DNA of 32,618 bases from positions 1-32,618 of the forward strand of contig JAUCBJ010004213.1 in assembly GCA_032718475.1 (NCBI GenBank), written 5' to 3'. The DNA is from Nemertoderma westbladi. Lineage: Eukaryota > Xenacoelomorpha > Nemertodermatida > Nemertodermatidae. Position numbers and translations under genes: made by a program. The notes beneath the pieces were generated by a model, which saw nothing but the letters and a program-made list of their open reading frames with translations, ran no database searches and was not told the origin of the DNA. Of this stretch, positions 9,582-21,279 are shown piece by piece (position 1 is the stretch's first letter; each line of letters starts with the position of its first letter).

Positions 9582-11640
9582 CTGTAAAATAATATTGATA
9601 TTAATGTATTTTACTTAAAAACATATTTAATATTTATAATCATGAATAAACTAAAATTGTGACAACATTTATTTTAAGGTAAATAAACATTTATTCTTTA
9701 ATGACAAATAATACTAAAAAATTACAAATTATGTTAAAGTATAATAAAATGTTGTCTATATTCACCAATTCCTCTGAAATAGGTTCAACTTTAAAAAAAA
9801 TACTGTATTAATGATATTTCATGAAGTTCATAACATTAGTAACCCAATTCTGGCATCAACCCCACAGTTTGAAAACAGAGGTTGAAGCTGAAGGCATTAA
9901 AGTCTTAGAAGGAATGTAACCAGCCCTTTCCAAATCACTCTTCAACTTTCCAAATTCCTACGATTTATTTTTGCGACTTTGTGTATTTTTCACATTAGAT
10001 TGCTTTATGTTGGTGCGTAAACCATAAATTAATGAAACATTCTGAATTGAGATGTCTAACATTTTTATTAATAATATAATTTTATATAGTTAAGGGGTAT
10101 ATATCTATGTTATATACCTAATATAATAAATAATATTCTATGTTATGCAGTTGCTTGAAAGTCTCATTCTCAGTCAATACAAGGTTGTTGAGCGAGTCAA
10201 AACTGCGAGCCTTCAGCGAACTATTATAAGTATACTATGGCCGTTTTCTAAAAGTATTTGTGTGAGTGTGTAAGTGTGTGAGTCGGAAACCAAGATATAA
10301 CTAGCCATAGTATAATTCTAATTGCTCGCAAGATGGCTTACAGCTTTTGCGGTCCCACTCGTGTACAATGACTCGTTTGTTTAAGTGATTTAGGTCATTG
10401 TATATTCATCATTACCGGACTAAACGCCTCCGGAGGCTATAATTAAAATGGTAGGAGTAATAGTAGTATATATATGTGCACCGTGTACAGCAGGTAAAAA
10501 CTGGTCGAACAATCTGAAATCAAATCAAATATCATTAAACAGATTTAGTGAAAAGCATATAACATGAATTATATATTGACAATTACAATTGACAAATGAC
10601 ATTGCCGTCACTTTTCGGTTACATAATAAATATATACCAAGTGAAACATAATAAAAGTATAGTATTTAGGTATTTAGGTTTTAAAAAATTTAGGCTTAGA
10701 ATTATCGCCTTGAAATTTGTACCGCCATAACAGCGCTACCGTGTACAGCAGGTAAAAAACTGGTCGAGCAATCTAAAATCAAAATAAAATATCATTGAGC
10801 TCATTATGCTGGGTACAGGGTGCGCAACGATGCCTATGATAATATATATTAATTCATACAACAAACCAATCAAGGCAATTATACACCAAATTACTGATAT
10901 GTGGAATCCGTCAGGTGACAGAAATTGTTAAGTATTTCAAAACCCAAAAAGTGCAATTAGATGTAAACGCTTAACTGTCTAGAGTTTGAAGACTAATTGG
11001 GATATTTCAAACCCACTTCGGCTTGATTTAAATACTAATAAACCGGAATAAAATGTTGTTTCACCAGATAGATCGAAATTATCCGCCGGATTTTGATAAT
11101 TAAAATAAAAATAAGAAAAATATGTAAGACGCCAGGCGTTAGTAGTATTGGCGTTGAACATGGATGAGTCTCTACGTTAGTAATTTTAGAGTAAAATTAC
11201 GATCGCCGCGATGTAACAAGTTTATAATAGTAAATACATACTGTATATCTTGACTGCCGGCAGAAACAGCTCTTTATCCTTTCAGTTACAAACTGACTTT
11301 ACTGTGATCAAAACGCGTAGAGTGTTCTTTACATAATCATACGCAGTAAAGTGTTACTTTACCAGGATGTTTATACACAGACGCAACAATCGAACTACTT
11401 AGAAAAAAAAAATTAAAAAGATCAGTCGCTGTTTATTATAAAAAATATCAATGAGTAGCTTAATAGCATGTTGCGTTATTGATGAATGTTTTAACAAGAC
11501 TTGTGAAAAAAAAAGAGAGAACCGCGGCAGAGAGCGGAATATATGGGGTAAAGAATGATTCAATACTAAATAAGAAATATAATACGATAGAATAATATAG
11601 AAGGAAAAAATATAAACATTAGATTAATAATATTGGAGGT
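9582..11640 (-). other. 5' part of intron 2, no gene seen
   Basis: This is AT-rich intronic sequence. Apart from the direct repeat pair listed separately it contains only short chance frames. A GTGTGAGTGTGTAAG-type simple stretch lies near 10258-10285. Confidence 0.6.
10480..10796 (+). repeat. Direct repeat pair of about 58 bp, 258 bp apart
   Basis: The segment at 10480-10537 (starting ACCGTGTACAGCAGGTAAAA and continuing CTGGTCGAACAATCT) recurs at 10738-10796 with a few changes (CTGGTCGAGCAATCT). The sequence between the copies is not repeated beyond this. It may be the remnant of a dispersed repeat family. Confidence 0.75.
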
Positions 11641-11790
11641 CGGGTGTTACCTGCACTGGAACTATATACAGAAAATAATGTGGTTGTAGATTGTATAGGA
11701 CAACATAGGCCTATGGAAATGGATAATTCGGTACTGGAAATTCGGTGGCCGGTGGAACTTCGAGACAGTTATAAAAATCCAAACCAAAAC

Positions 11791-12195
11791 CATCCCAAGA
11801 CCGACCCGTCCAACCTGGAACCAGTCCAGCGACCCCTAACCAAACCGTACGACCCAGGACCGATTCATCCACCCCGGATCCGTTCCGACCACTCCAGAGC
11901 CAGTCCGTCCATCTCGGAACCAATCCGACGAGCCCATAAACGGTCCAGCCAGCCCGGAAACCAGTCCGTACAACCCAGAGCAGATCCGTCCAACCCGGAT
12001 CCGATCTAACCAACACAAGGGCCGACCCGTCCAAAAAACCGATGCCGATCCGACCAGCCTGGAAACCAAACCGGCGAGCCCCGCACTCGAGCCAGCCAGG
12101 CTGTGACCAGTCCGACCAACCTGGAGCCTACCCAGTTAACCGTGACAGATCTGGCCTCCCAGAGACAGTTCGACAAGCCCGATGAAACACGGCCC
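11791..12195. repeat. Degenerate 20-bp GC-rich minisatellite
   Basis: About 17-20 diverged units close to CCGTCCAACCCGGAACCAGT form a GC-rich island in an AT-rich intron. Short open frames on both strands (around 11644-12009, 11711-12034 and 11836-12069) come from this repeat and have no protein family features. It directly precedes the LINE remnant at 12209. Confidence 0.8.
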
Positions 12196-12208
12196 ATAAA
12201 TCATATAG

Positions 12209-13255
12209 TCAATCAGGTGTTGTAATGACCTTGTAGTACTCTAGGAGAGCATCATGTTTAGCGCTGTAAGGAAGGTCTTTTGCAGTTAGTATTGATCGAA
12301 CATAAATATGGTCGAATTGATCTCTGAGTGAGCCATCATCAACCGTTCCCCTGAAAAGTGCCCTGAGACTGTAATTATGGGTGGAGAGTCCAGTTAGGCT
12401 GGGTGTACCCATTCTCCAACCTGACACCCTGTATTCATCGTAGAGAGCCACCCGCTTGGACCCGCTTAGTTGTAGGGCCAGGAGATGGCAAGCAAGGTTT
12501 GTAACTTTAAAGTTTCCACTGTTGAACATCCCATAGATCGATCTGCATTTGGACTGGCAAACCAGGGATTCTAGATCCTTGCTGACGAAGAGTTTGTGTA
12601 GTAAAGTGTTAGAGATGTAGTTCCCAACCCTGATCAGCGATCGCATAGCCTTACGCCATGTGATAGATATGTCTTTGATCATTGACGGGTCCATCATGTA
12701 TGAGCCATAGGTGATCGATGGTGTGCAGATGGTGCGCTAGACCAAAGCGGTGACTTCTAGAGATGCTGTATCAGCGGAGAGTCCTCTGGAGTTGATCCGA
12801 GAGGTGTTAGTCCATATCTTGCTTATGAAATGATCTCTCACTACTTTATTGTTTGTCGGAAGGGGTAAACCAAGAAAGGTACAGTGTTTCTCTGATGTCA
12901 GCTTGTGACCTTGGTTGGTGACCATGGTATCACTTTTGTTATGAGTTCCACAGGCAACATAGTGCGATTTCTTGATATTCAGCAGTAGGGAATGTTCCTT
13001 GAAGTATGCTTCGCAGAGACTCAGGAGGGACTTCAAGTCCGATTGTAAATTTGCTAGCCACAGAATGTCATCAGCATAGCTCAATGCTGCATATGATTCG
13101 GCCCCAATGTGAACCCCTAGGTTTGACTTTTCAATAGATTTAAAAAGGTCAGCTAGGTAGAAATTAAATAATAAGGGAGATAAGACTCCACCTTGCCTGA
13201 CACCACAATTAAGCTTTATTTGGTCTTTGATCAGTTGGCCATTGAGTTGGCCATT
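12209..13255 (-). pseudogene. LINE reverse transcriptase remnant, lineage A
   Basis: This is a 5'-truncated non-LTR retrotransposon ORF2. Reading the minus strand from about 13255, it shows CGVRQGGVLSPLLFNFYLAD (RT domain, fingers/palm region), then SYADDILWLA at 13084 (catalytic YADD box), then the thumb-like HSLLLNIKKSHYV and FLGLPL, and finally a C-terminal connection region ending at 12209. One in-frame TAG at 12737-12739 breaks an otherwise continuous frame. The endonuclease and N-terminal RT motifs are missing. The motif style is CR1/Jockey-like, but the clade is not certain. Insertion is in the same strand as the host gene. Confidence 0.85.
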
Positions 13256-13390
13256 ATTATGGGTTGAACCCTGCGCAGCAGTCTGGACTAAGTAGGCCTA
13301 ACTTCAAGGGATCTCATGACTTCTTCATTAAGAAACCAACAGAGACTGACAATTAGCGGCACAAGCTATACGTCTGCATCGGAATAAATT

Positions 13391-14192
13391 GATTACCACC
13401 ACCACCAGGATCGGCATGCTGCATTGCAGCTGCATTTTTAAGAATGCTGTGCCGGCTTATCGACAAAATTGCACCGCCACAACTCCCTATCACCCATGAC
13501 ATTTGCTAGATCATCCGCACCTTCAAGGCCAGTGTCCTTTAAGATGCGTCTCAAGAAAGTCATGGGCTGTCCACCATGCTTATTCACTCCATGAGGCTGC
13601 CAAAGTACAAGATTATGCACTGGCTGGTCCTCACGGCGTAAGCAATGTCCTGCAAAGCGGAGGCGATTTTGTTCTAGTGTCAAGCTTGGGGGAACCAATG
13701 AGACACCTCCAATGTTATATAGTGTCTGGTTGGAGATGTGTGCATTGTACTTGACACAATGAACCCGGCGTAGCATTCTTGTGAATGTGCCATCCAGAGA
13801 TTTGGTGTCCTCAGCAGTTAGAGCCAAGCATGGACTCCCATAGAGGAGTACTGGAACTACTGCTGCTCTAAATAATCGGACCTTAAGTTTCCGATTAATT
13901 CTCGGTGATTTCCAAATCCTGGAAAGCCTACTCAAGGCTGCCCATGCCTTTCCCTTACGTATTCGAAGGTCCTCACCTGACTTCCGGATCCATGATCCCA
14001 GGTAACAGAAGTCATCCACATGCTCAAGCATACCATCTTTTGAGCTTATGCTCATCCGATCAGAGACTTGCTGAGTACTTTCAAAGTTAACTGTCAAAAT
14101 TTTGGTTTTTCTGGAGTTAATAAAAAGACCAACACTAGAAGCAGCATGTTCTAATGAGCTGAGGAGCCGATGGGCTCCCTCTAGTGATTCTA
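13391..14192 (-). pseudogene. LINE ORF2 3' fragment, lineage B copy 1
   Basis: This 5'-truncated non-LTR element has an intact C-terminal frame from about 14192 to the stop at 13438. It covers the end of the RT (SVGLFINSRKTKIL, DDFCYLGSWI), the conserved KAWAALSRLSRIWKS and LLYGSPCLALT segment, and a C-terminal domain (YTRMLRR-like, RLRFAGHCLRRE, GGQPMTFL, ELWRC). The 3' UTR after the stop contains GCTGCATTGCAGC, which can fold into a short stem-loop, and ends in a CCA/TGG-type simple tail at 13391-13410. The copy at 27469 is almost identical over their shared part, so the family was recently active. Confidence 0.88.
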
Positions 14193-14230
14193 TATTGATA
14201 CCATATTATTCTATATTGATTCCATATTGA

Positions 14231-14520
14231 TTACAATATGGTGTGAATCCAGGTCTCTTGCAATACCCCTGATAGTTTATTTGACCATGTCTCTTCCCCT
14301 TTCATATTCGGAGGTCGGGAGGTCTTCACAACAGCAGATATCATAATCCAAGATTCTTGGAAGTAGAAGTCTTCTACGTGACCTTGAACAAGGCCATCCA
14401 ACGACTGAATGAAAAGACTGTTGGTCGATAACACGCTGGGCGGAATCCAAGTTTACAAGTAGATCAACATTGAATGTCACCTGTTCCAGTCTGCTGAGCA
14501 TCATTGGGATCCATTCAATA
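14231..14520 (-). pseudogene. Decayed LINE fragment, lineage B copy 2
   Basis: This is a diverged relative of the segment just downstream. The minus strand contains LDGLVQGHVEDFYFQESWI, comparable to KDGMLEHVDDFCYLGSWI in copy 1, followed by frameshifted remnants of the RIRKGKAWAAL region. Multiple frame breaks are present. A short tandem of a TCTATATTGAT-type motif (about 14187-14240) separates it from copy 1. Confidence 0.5.
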
Positions 14521-14749
14521 TTTTTGACATTAAACCTTGATTGTCAGCAATGTCCGTGAGTGTATGGGCGGTTTTCCTCTACTTCCTTCTCTACTACACC
14601 AGATGGTTGTATTTCCAGCACATCTATATTATGTTGGTAAAGAGACATTGGCAGCGCCTAGTACGGCACAGTAATGTGTAATGTGCACAGTAATGAGCCA
14701 TGAGCAAGCGTATTTATTATTTGAACAACACCAATGACACTTAATGTGT

Positions 14750-14933
14750 GTGGATCCACATCTGTTGTAGAGACAAACATTGTAGATCCACATCTGTTGT
14801 AGAGACAAACATTGTGGATCCACATCTGTTGTAGAGACAAACATTGTGGATCCAGATCTGTTGTAGAGACAAACATTGTGGATCCACATCTGTTGTAGAG
14901 ACAAACATTGTGGATCCACATCTGGTGTACAGA
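14750..14933. repeat. 32-bp tandem repeat, about 5.7 copies
   Basis: Units begin GTGGATCCACATCTGTTGTA and end GAGACAAACATT at 14750, 14782, 14814, 14846 and 14878, with a partial diverging unit from 14910 (CATCTGGTGTACAGAAC). Each unit contains one BamHI-type GGATCC except the second (GTAGATCC). Peptide-repeat frames over this stretch are by-products. Confidence 0.95.
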
Positions 14934-15170
14934 ACAGGGATCCCATGGGCCTTTCTCAAGGATTTTAAACATGTTTCAGCGGCAGATAGAGTCAAAGGCC
15001 TTGAAGAAGTCTACAAAGATAATGCATGTCTTGGTATACAATTCTTCAATAATCTGCCAAAGACCCAGAATGGTGTACCTTTACGGAGGCCTTTTCGTTG
15101 CCAGCCATTCGAGCCTTTTAACAGGATCCCTTATTCGTTTAATCATTATTCTGTTGAATAGATTAGTGTA
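14934..15170 (-). pseudogene. LINE RT fragment, lineage B copy 3
   Basis: The minus strand encodes an RT palm motif A, IIFVDFFKAFDSICR, preceded by LWQIIEELYTKTC and followed after an in-frame stop by NMFKILEK. An additional stop lies upstream. It is a short internal piece of a non-LTR ORF2 of the endonuclease/RT family, bounded on one side by the 32-bp tandem repeat. Confidence 0.7.
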
Positions 15171-15449
15171 GCTCCAATTGAAATCGGGATGATTCAACGA
15201 TATGACCCGTAAATAGAGTTTAGGTTTAGGTTTAGGCACAGTACCTAGATTGTTAGTCCTGATTTATTACGGTGCTAACTTTACGCGGTAGGCCTACATG
15301 ACTTGGAAAATTGGATGTATTAGGACTAAATATTCATGGATCGTGAATACCACAAGAGTTAGGACATATAATAGAAACCTGCAGTAGTATCTACTTCACA
15401 GAACATATCGCCTATGGGGATGTATTAGATAATAAATATTTGTTTGTTG

Positions 15450-15684
15450 GAGGCAGTGGGAATGGAATGGTCGCAAGTCCTCTCTCGGCGAATCATTCTT
15501 ATATTCCGTCGCAAAGTTAAATTATCAATTTGGGAGATGAAGTAGGTTATATTGGCACGTTATTCTAACCAAAACAATAAACTAAACTCAATAGAACAGG
15601 TTACAGTATAATTTATAGTCATATTGTTATTTGCTTCGATTATCCCATGGAGAGGGATGGCGACGAAAGACCCCGCCCTATCTG
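15450..15684 (+). mobile_element. MITE-like element, copy 3, with 8-11 bp target duplication
   Basis: Same family as the elements at 8139, 8341 and 28271. The direct repeat GTTTGTTGGAG occurs at 15442-15452 and 15685-15695, immediately flanking the element. If the duplication is 8 bp (GTTTGTTG), as in copy 1, the element is 15450-15684. The core TTAAATTATCAATTTGGGA, GGCACGTTATTCTAACCAAA and the right end CCCTATCTG are shared with the other copies. Confidence 0.75.
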
Positions 15685-15699
15685 GTTTGTTGGAGACTG

Positions 15700-17057
15700 T
15701 TTGGCGAAATATCTTGTGAGAAGGTGTGATGGAGGGTGAAGGATGAACCTATAAATTGATGAGGCGTGTAGTAATTTTAAGTAGTCACGCCTGGCGGGTT
15801 GTGGGATGTCTCATTCACTCTCAGTATTACATTAATAACTCTATGATATGAATATGATGTCAGCTGTTATTAGTGTTGATTGGTTCGAATATCGCTAGAT
15901 TAGCCATGCATATCGGTCGCGTATGAATGCACGCCAATATGTTATTACAGATCTGTATTATTATAGGCTTATATATATATCTGCGTTACGTTAATATTTC
16001 CCTGTATCAAAATTAGTTCCCTCCCAACAACAACAATCCATAAAATAACAAAAACTCGCAAGTCTGACGAATTCGTGCAGCATAAATATAAGCGATCTAG
16101 TTATATCGGCGTCCGACACACATAAATAAATACAGACATTTGGAATACGACAATAGTATAATGTATAACAGTTCTGACTCAACAAACATGAATAAATATC
16201 GTATTTGTATTAGAATATCAGGATGCGCTAATATCATCGTGAAAGCGTCCCGGGATGGGGCAGCATCAGACCATAATTACACTCATTAGAAGATATTGAT
16301 CAACATGTTTTCTCTTATTATTCGTTGCCCATTGTTCTAGTAATAGCTATCGCTCAGTTCCCCTCCCACAAATGTAATGGCGACTATTATATCGCTCTCT
16401 GGGCCTCAAGTCTGCCAACTGTTAAGGAATTTCCGAACGCAACATCCGGAATTTTTCGGTATATAGCTATTGCAGCTGTTGATTTATCGATTAATAAACG
16501 TTATTTAATACAAATTGGTAAACGAAATGTTGCAATTTGGAGATTCAACGAGAAAGGATATCTTTGTTCGCCAAATAAGAAATATATTCTAAGGGAATGT
16601 TTATAAAAAAGACATGAGTCAAATCTAAATAACTAATTTATAAATTATCATAATGTCAATAATTTTTTGATGCATGATGCTGATGCATGGTGTCATAACT
16701 GAGTATGGCAAGGCTGCGGGGGTTAGCTATTTTGGAGACATATCGGTGCTTGGCGTTGAGGGCCATTGAGAACGGGAGGGGTGGGGTGTTCCGTGAAGAA
16801 TTCCATGTTTGCACTTAAAAATGTCAACCTGGACCTTCTTCACAAACACTCGTAGTCGTGTATGCAGTTCATATAGTTCCTTTTACTGGGGGTCTCGACG
16901 AGTTGCTGGGAAAAGAGCTGTGAGGTACTAACAGTGACGTTAGCGACAAGTGATTAGTTTAAAATAATATTAAATGAACAAGTATTATAATATGCAGGTA
17001 TAGCATAATTAAATTAAAATAAAGATTTTAAACATAATTGTTAAATGTGTTAATGAA
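15700..17057 (-). other. Intron 2 segment without recognised genes
   Basis: This is AT-rich sequence with no repeat family I can place. The longest frame is 93 codons at 16325-16606 on the plus strand. It has no recognisable domain, no convincing Kozak context and no neighbouring splice-compatible exon, so I do not call it a gene. Confidence 0.5.
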
Positions 17058-17953
17058 ATACACCATGTCCCGTAATATAGTGTCATTTTCTGATGACACG
17101 GACCCCCCCCAGATTTTTCTACAAATCTTTATCATATTGCTTGAAATTTGAAACACAACTAGTTCCACTCACCGTCGTTGACCCCATGAAGCCGGAATTT
17201 TCGATTTCGCCTTTAATTTTTTTTAATAAGCGTTTTAAAAAAGTGTCTTTTGCGAAATCGCACCCTCCGTATCGTGGCTATTCTTCAGATTAGTCGTAAT
17301 TTTTTCATATCATTAGAAAGCATGCGTTGAAAGGATTCAAAATATGTAACAATATCTGAACTGAGAAATAGGCGTTCAAAGATTGCAAGAAGTATCGTTC
17401 GCTAGATGCCATTTACTCTATTTAATAAATTAACAATGTTCTGGAACATTTAGTTTAAGTATGAATAGCTACGCAATAGATATATTGGATAGGAATACCG
17501 CTGTTGCCTACCAACTCATAAAATAAATAACACGTTCTAGAATTTTGTGTATTTATTAAATAGAATAAATGGCTTGCAGCGAACGATAATTCTTGCAATC
17601 TTTGAATGCCTATATCTCAGCTGTTTCTCAACGAAATTCAGATATTGTTACATATTTGGAATCCTTGCAACGCATGCTTTCCAATGATATGAAAACGAAT
17701 TACGACAAATCTGAAGAATGGCCATGATACGGAGGTTTCGATTTCGCAAAAGACACTTTTTTATAACGCTTATTAAAGAAATTTAAAGGCGAAATCGACA
17801 ATTCCGGCTTCATGGGGTCAACAACGGTGAGTGGAACTAGTTATATTTCAAATTTCAAGCATTATTATAAAGATTTGTAGAAAAATCTTGGGGGGGGGGG
17901 GGGGGGGTCCGTGTCATCAGAAAATGACACTATATTACGGGACATGGTGTATT
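17058..17953. mobile_element. Fold-back MITE-like element with ~390-420 bp inverted arms
   Basis: The left arm (about 17058-17450) and right arm (about 17532-17953) are inverted copies separated by a loop of about 80 bases. The ends are perfectly complementary over the outer ~50 bases (CACCATGTCCCGTAATATAG at the left, its complement at the right), and TA flanks both ends, as in Tc1/mariner-type target duplications. The arms differ by scattered substitutions and by the length of an internal homopolymer (8 C left, 18 G right). No transposase frame is present. Transcription through it, which happens in the host pre-mRNA, would give a long hairpin RNA. Confidence 0.85.
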
Positions 17954-18545
17954 ATGTCAAATAGGCCAAAAAGAATTACAAATGCAACATTGAGCTTTAT
18001 ACTCGACAACAATAATTGTTAATTGCGCCGCACTCATTTCCTATTGTTCAAGTGCATAACGTAATATAAAATAGCGTAATTATTGAAAAATTTCCTCGCA
18101 CGCTGCGCTAGTTTCCCACTTCTTTTTAAACTATTCATTCCGTAAATGTGCATTGACGGTATCCAGCAATAGAAGCTGTTCTAATTGCACAAAGTGTACA
18201 GAAGTCAAGCGTGTCTGTAACGATGCCATGTTGATTCAAACTTGACTGACTGACTCCCATAGAAACAGGTAAATGCGCACACAGAACCTGAAATACATAG
18301 CAGCATTTATGATAAGTTCTCTTTGATTCCAACCCTTCAACCGTGTGTGGCGTGAGCAGCCCCGTTACCATACATTAGTATACCAAACCTTACTCACTCA
18401 AGGATGACTATTGAAATGGGAACATTTTTATCAACTATTAATACGAATCGTTAGAACATGATAAATTTACTGCAATTAACAATATTGTTATATATAAAAA
18501 AAATATAGTTATATATTTTTATAACATCTTGTAATCGACAGAAAT
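17954..18545 (-). other. Intron 2 segment without recognised features
   Basis: This is AT-rich sequence between the fold-back element and a LINE. Only short frames are present (for example 18135-18371 on the minus strand), none with family features. Confidence 0.5.
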
Positions 18546-18559
18546 TAGTGGCCAGCAAG

Positions 18560-20830
18560 GAAAAAGCCTAAGCAACTGATGATACCTGGCCCAATTGTGA
18601 TGAAATGCAAAACATATACAAAAACTATTCAGTTGTGAAAATTAATGACCTAGTATCTTGCGATCAACGGCTGAAAGATATAATGGCAATACCCGATATA
18701 GATGAGGCAGTTGGTATATTGAATTCGGTGCTCAAACAACAACTCAGTGTGTTGGAACCATTCCGCGAATACCAAATGAAAGCGCGTCACTAGCCATGGG
18801 TTGACCAAGAGGTTAAACAAGCAATAAGTGTACAAGGCTTCAGCGTAACTCCATATGCATTGCACTGAACCAACTAAAATGGAGATCCGTACGTGGCAAC
18901 AAATCTCAAGAAGAATAAAAAAAAGTTGAGTTTATTAAATCAAAAATTACAGAAGCGGGGCGAAACAATAGAAAACTATGAAAATCATTGAAACGTCTCG
19001 GTCTCCCATCTAATAAAAGTTTGTCAAATGCAACAGCTACAAATGGAATCATGGTGAATGGTAAAATTTGCCGGAATCACATTGGGATCAGTGCACACTT
19101 CAATGAATACTTCATAAACATTGATGATGATCTAACAGCAAATCTCACCCCACCGTCCTGGTAGATATGGCGCAGAAGCAACAAAATAATACTATCATAA
19201 AATAGGGGTTGTACTGTACCTGATTCTTTAAGTCTCCAACCAGTCAATGAAGCTGAAGTTATTATAAATAAACTTGATGTTAGTAAGGCAACTGGATCTG
19301 ATGAAATCCCAGCCATAATCGTTAAGGAGGTGTCACCAGACACCTCCTTAGTAAATCTAATAAAAATCTGGAACAAATTGCCCAAAGATGCAAGGATCTG
19401 CACATCAATAAACGCATTTAAAAATAAAATAAAATTACTATATCTATATCAATATAAAAGAGATGATACATAAATATTCCGCATCACTCCCTACCTTGTG
19501 CTTTGTTGTTCTATTAATTGTATTAGTGTAATTTGTAGTGTAATATTAGTTAAATATATGTCTTAATATTGGATAATTATTATGTATGTACTAGAATATA
19601 ATGTTACATAGTAGCATTGGCCCTGTGACGCTTAATCACTCAAATTATCAGTGTGTACTTTTGTGCGTACTGCCTCAATAGAGTTTTAGCTATATTGAGT
19701 TTTTAACGTGATTAAAAGAAATAAAACTAAAACTAAAACTAAACAGACATATCAACAATATTTACATATATCATGAACTTATCTTTGGTCAATAGTATTT
19801 TTCCGAATATCTACAAAAAAGCCCCAGTGAAGCCAGCATATAAATCAAAGGGACCAATACTTGAGAGAGGTAATTTCAAACCACTGTCCCTTTTGTCAAT
19901 TCTATCCAAGATAATGGAAAGGGCTGCCTACAACCAGTTCTAAAGATACCAATACACTAACAAGTTAGTAAATAGACTCCAATCAGCCTATCGCATTGGA
20001 TACTCTACTACTGAAACCGAAGTCATGGTGGTGGATAATATTATCAGGCCTCACATTTGCTGATGATACAGCATTGATCACTGATGGTGAAGATGTAGCT
20101 GCTATCGGACAATCCCTAACTGAGACAATGAACCGTGCTTTCTATTGGTGCGTGGAGAATTAATTTTGATAAAACGGAAGTGATCCTACTTGGATCTCAT
20201 CAGAAAATCAATGCCTCGCAGCACCTGGAAGTATATTGTGGGATTAAATTAGACTTCATAATGCTGATTCAGTCAAATATCTTGGGTACGCCCTGTGTAA
20301 CTGGCTGAGAAATGGCCATTAATGCAATGGAGAAAGGCAACGCGAAGCTCAAATTTCTTTTACCGAAATGGAGGTGTTCTTGATAAATATACTCGCAGGT
20401 TCTTATGCAATTCACTAATAATCCAGCCTCATATTGATTATGCTTCTCCCACTTGCTTTTTCACATGCTCACAAAAACAACGCAATCAACTCGAGGCTCT
20501 CCAACGAAAGGCTATTCGTTATTTCCTTGGATTAGGACCACGGATTCATATCTGCCTTGAACATTACCAACTCATCAATTCAACAAGCAACTGTACCCTT
20601 TCGGCAAACCGTATATGGGCAAAGAACTTTCTGTTATGGGACCACAGCTCTGAAACAAACTGCAAGACCCTCATATAATAAATGCGCCTACGGTTGTATC
20701 TTTTTCCATCGGCTAAAGAAATACCACCTACAGGAACTGAATCAACAAAACTCGTCTTCATTCATTCCGGCTGACAATAACTTATTTTTAATTATCATAA
20801 ACCATTTCCATTTTAGACTATTGCTGCAAT
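18560..20830 (+). pseudogene. L2/CR1-like LINE remnant, lineage C, interrupted by a second LINE
   Basis: The plus strand shows successive pieces of a non-LTR ORF2 with many breaks. These are a pre-RT region (18605-18793, then PWVDQEVKQAI), EVIINKLDVSKATGSDEIPA (about 19252-19311), GNFKPLSLLSILSKIMERA (about 19876), TFADDTALI (RT catalytic box, about 20055), FDKTEVILLGSHQK, YLGYAL, and the C-terminal TRRFLCNSLIIQPHIDYASP (near 20390-20450), QLEALQRKAIRYFLGL. This order and the HIDYASP-type ending are typical of L2/CR1-type LINEs. The orientation is antisense to the host gene. A second LINE 3' end is inserted at about 19370-19740. Confidence 0.85.
19370..19740 (+). mobile_element. 5'-truncated LINE 3' end nested in lineage C
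   Basis: Coding sequence for IWNKLPKDARICTSINAFK, a typical LINE ORF2 C-terminus, ends in a stop near 19472. It is followed by an AT-rich 3' UTR containing an inverted ACTCAATAG/CTATATTGAGT-type stem and a tail of (AAACT)n at about 19727-19742. Lineage C resumes after the tail with LSLVNSIFPNIYKKAPVKPAY, so this piece was inserted into it. No clear target duplication is visible. Confidence 0.65.
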
Positions 20831-20878
20831 AATTTTAATTTATGTCCAACTTTTCACTGTTATATTTTAAATTTATTT

Positions 20879-21143
20879 TAATAATAATAATAATAATATT
20901 GGTTATTTATATAGCGCTTTTCTACGCTCAGCATACTCAAAGCGCTTTTATTATCATTCCCCCAGCAAAGCCAGGTTCCCATTATACCGCTGGGTTGGCG
21001 TAGGCACACTAATGTCTAAAGTGTCTTGCCTAGGGACACAACAGTGCGAAATTTCTACGGCCTTTAGTCGGATTCGAACCTGCACCACCAAACACTATTG
21101 TGTAAGCAGTTCAGGCGCCGTATCCACTCGGACACTGCGACAT
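20879..21143 (-). mobile_element. tRNA-derived SINE
   Basis: Read on the minus strand, the 5' part has an A-box-like TGTCCGAGTGG (21124-21134) and a perfect B box GGTTCGAATCC (21070-21080), about 44 bases apart, as in tRNA-promoter SINEs. It continues through a central TGTCCCTAGGCAAGACACTT block and ends in GCGCTATATAAATAACC followed by (ATT)n at 20879-20897. It is not a functional tRNA, since no cloverleaf acceptor stem closes. Similar tails are common in marine invertebrate genomes (recollection, not checked). Confidence 0.85.
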
Positions 21144-21279
21144 TTTACTATAGGAAAACAAAATACTCAACTTTATTTTACTGGAATAAGTTTTACTCGT
21201 ACATTTTTACTTTATTTTACAATAGGAATATCATTTTACTGGAACTACATATTTCTGTAGCATTCGTACAAATCCCACG

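Noticed and set aside
11644-12069. Pro/Gly-rich ORFs on both strands
   Set aside because: They are produced by the GC-rich 20-bp repeat, where stop codons are rare.
14629-14995. Peptide-repeat ORFs with FVSTTDVDPQCL-type units
   Set aside because: They are by-products of the 32-bp tandem repeat, open in several frames for the same reason.
15215-15240. Telomere-like TTTAGG repeat
   Set aside because: Only about three short units occur in an internal position, which is too few to mean anything.
16325-16606. 93-codon plus-strand ORF as a host gene
   Set aside because: There is no recognisable domain, no supporting splice context and no neighbour. A length like this is expected by chance in several kilobases.
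21061-21143. Functional tRNA gene
   Set aside because: The A and B boxes are present, but no acceptor stem closes and the sequence continues into a SINE body with an (ATT)n tail.
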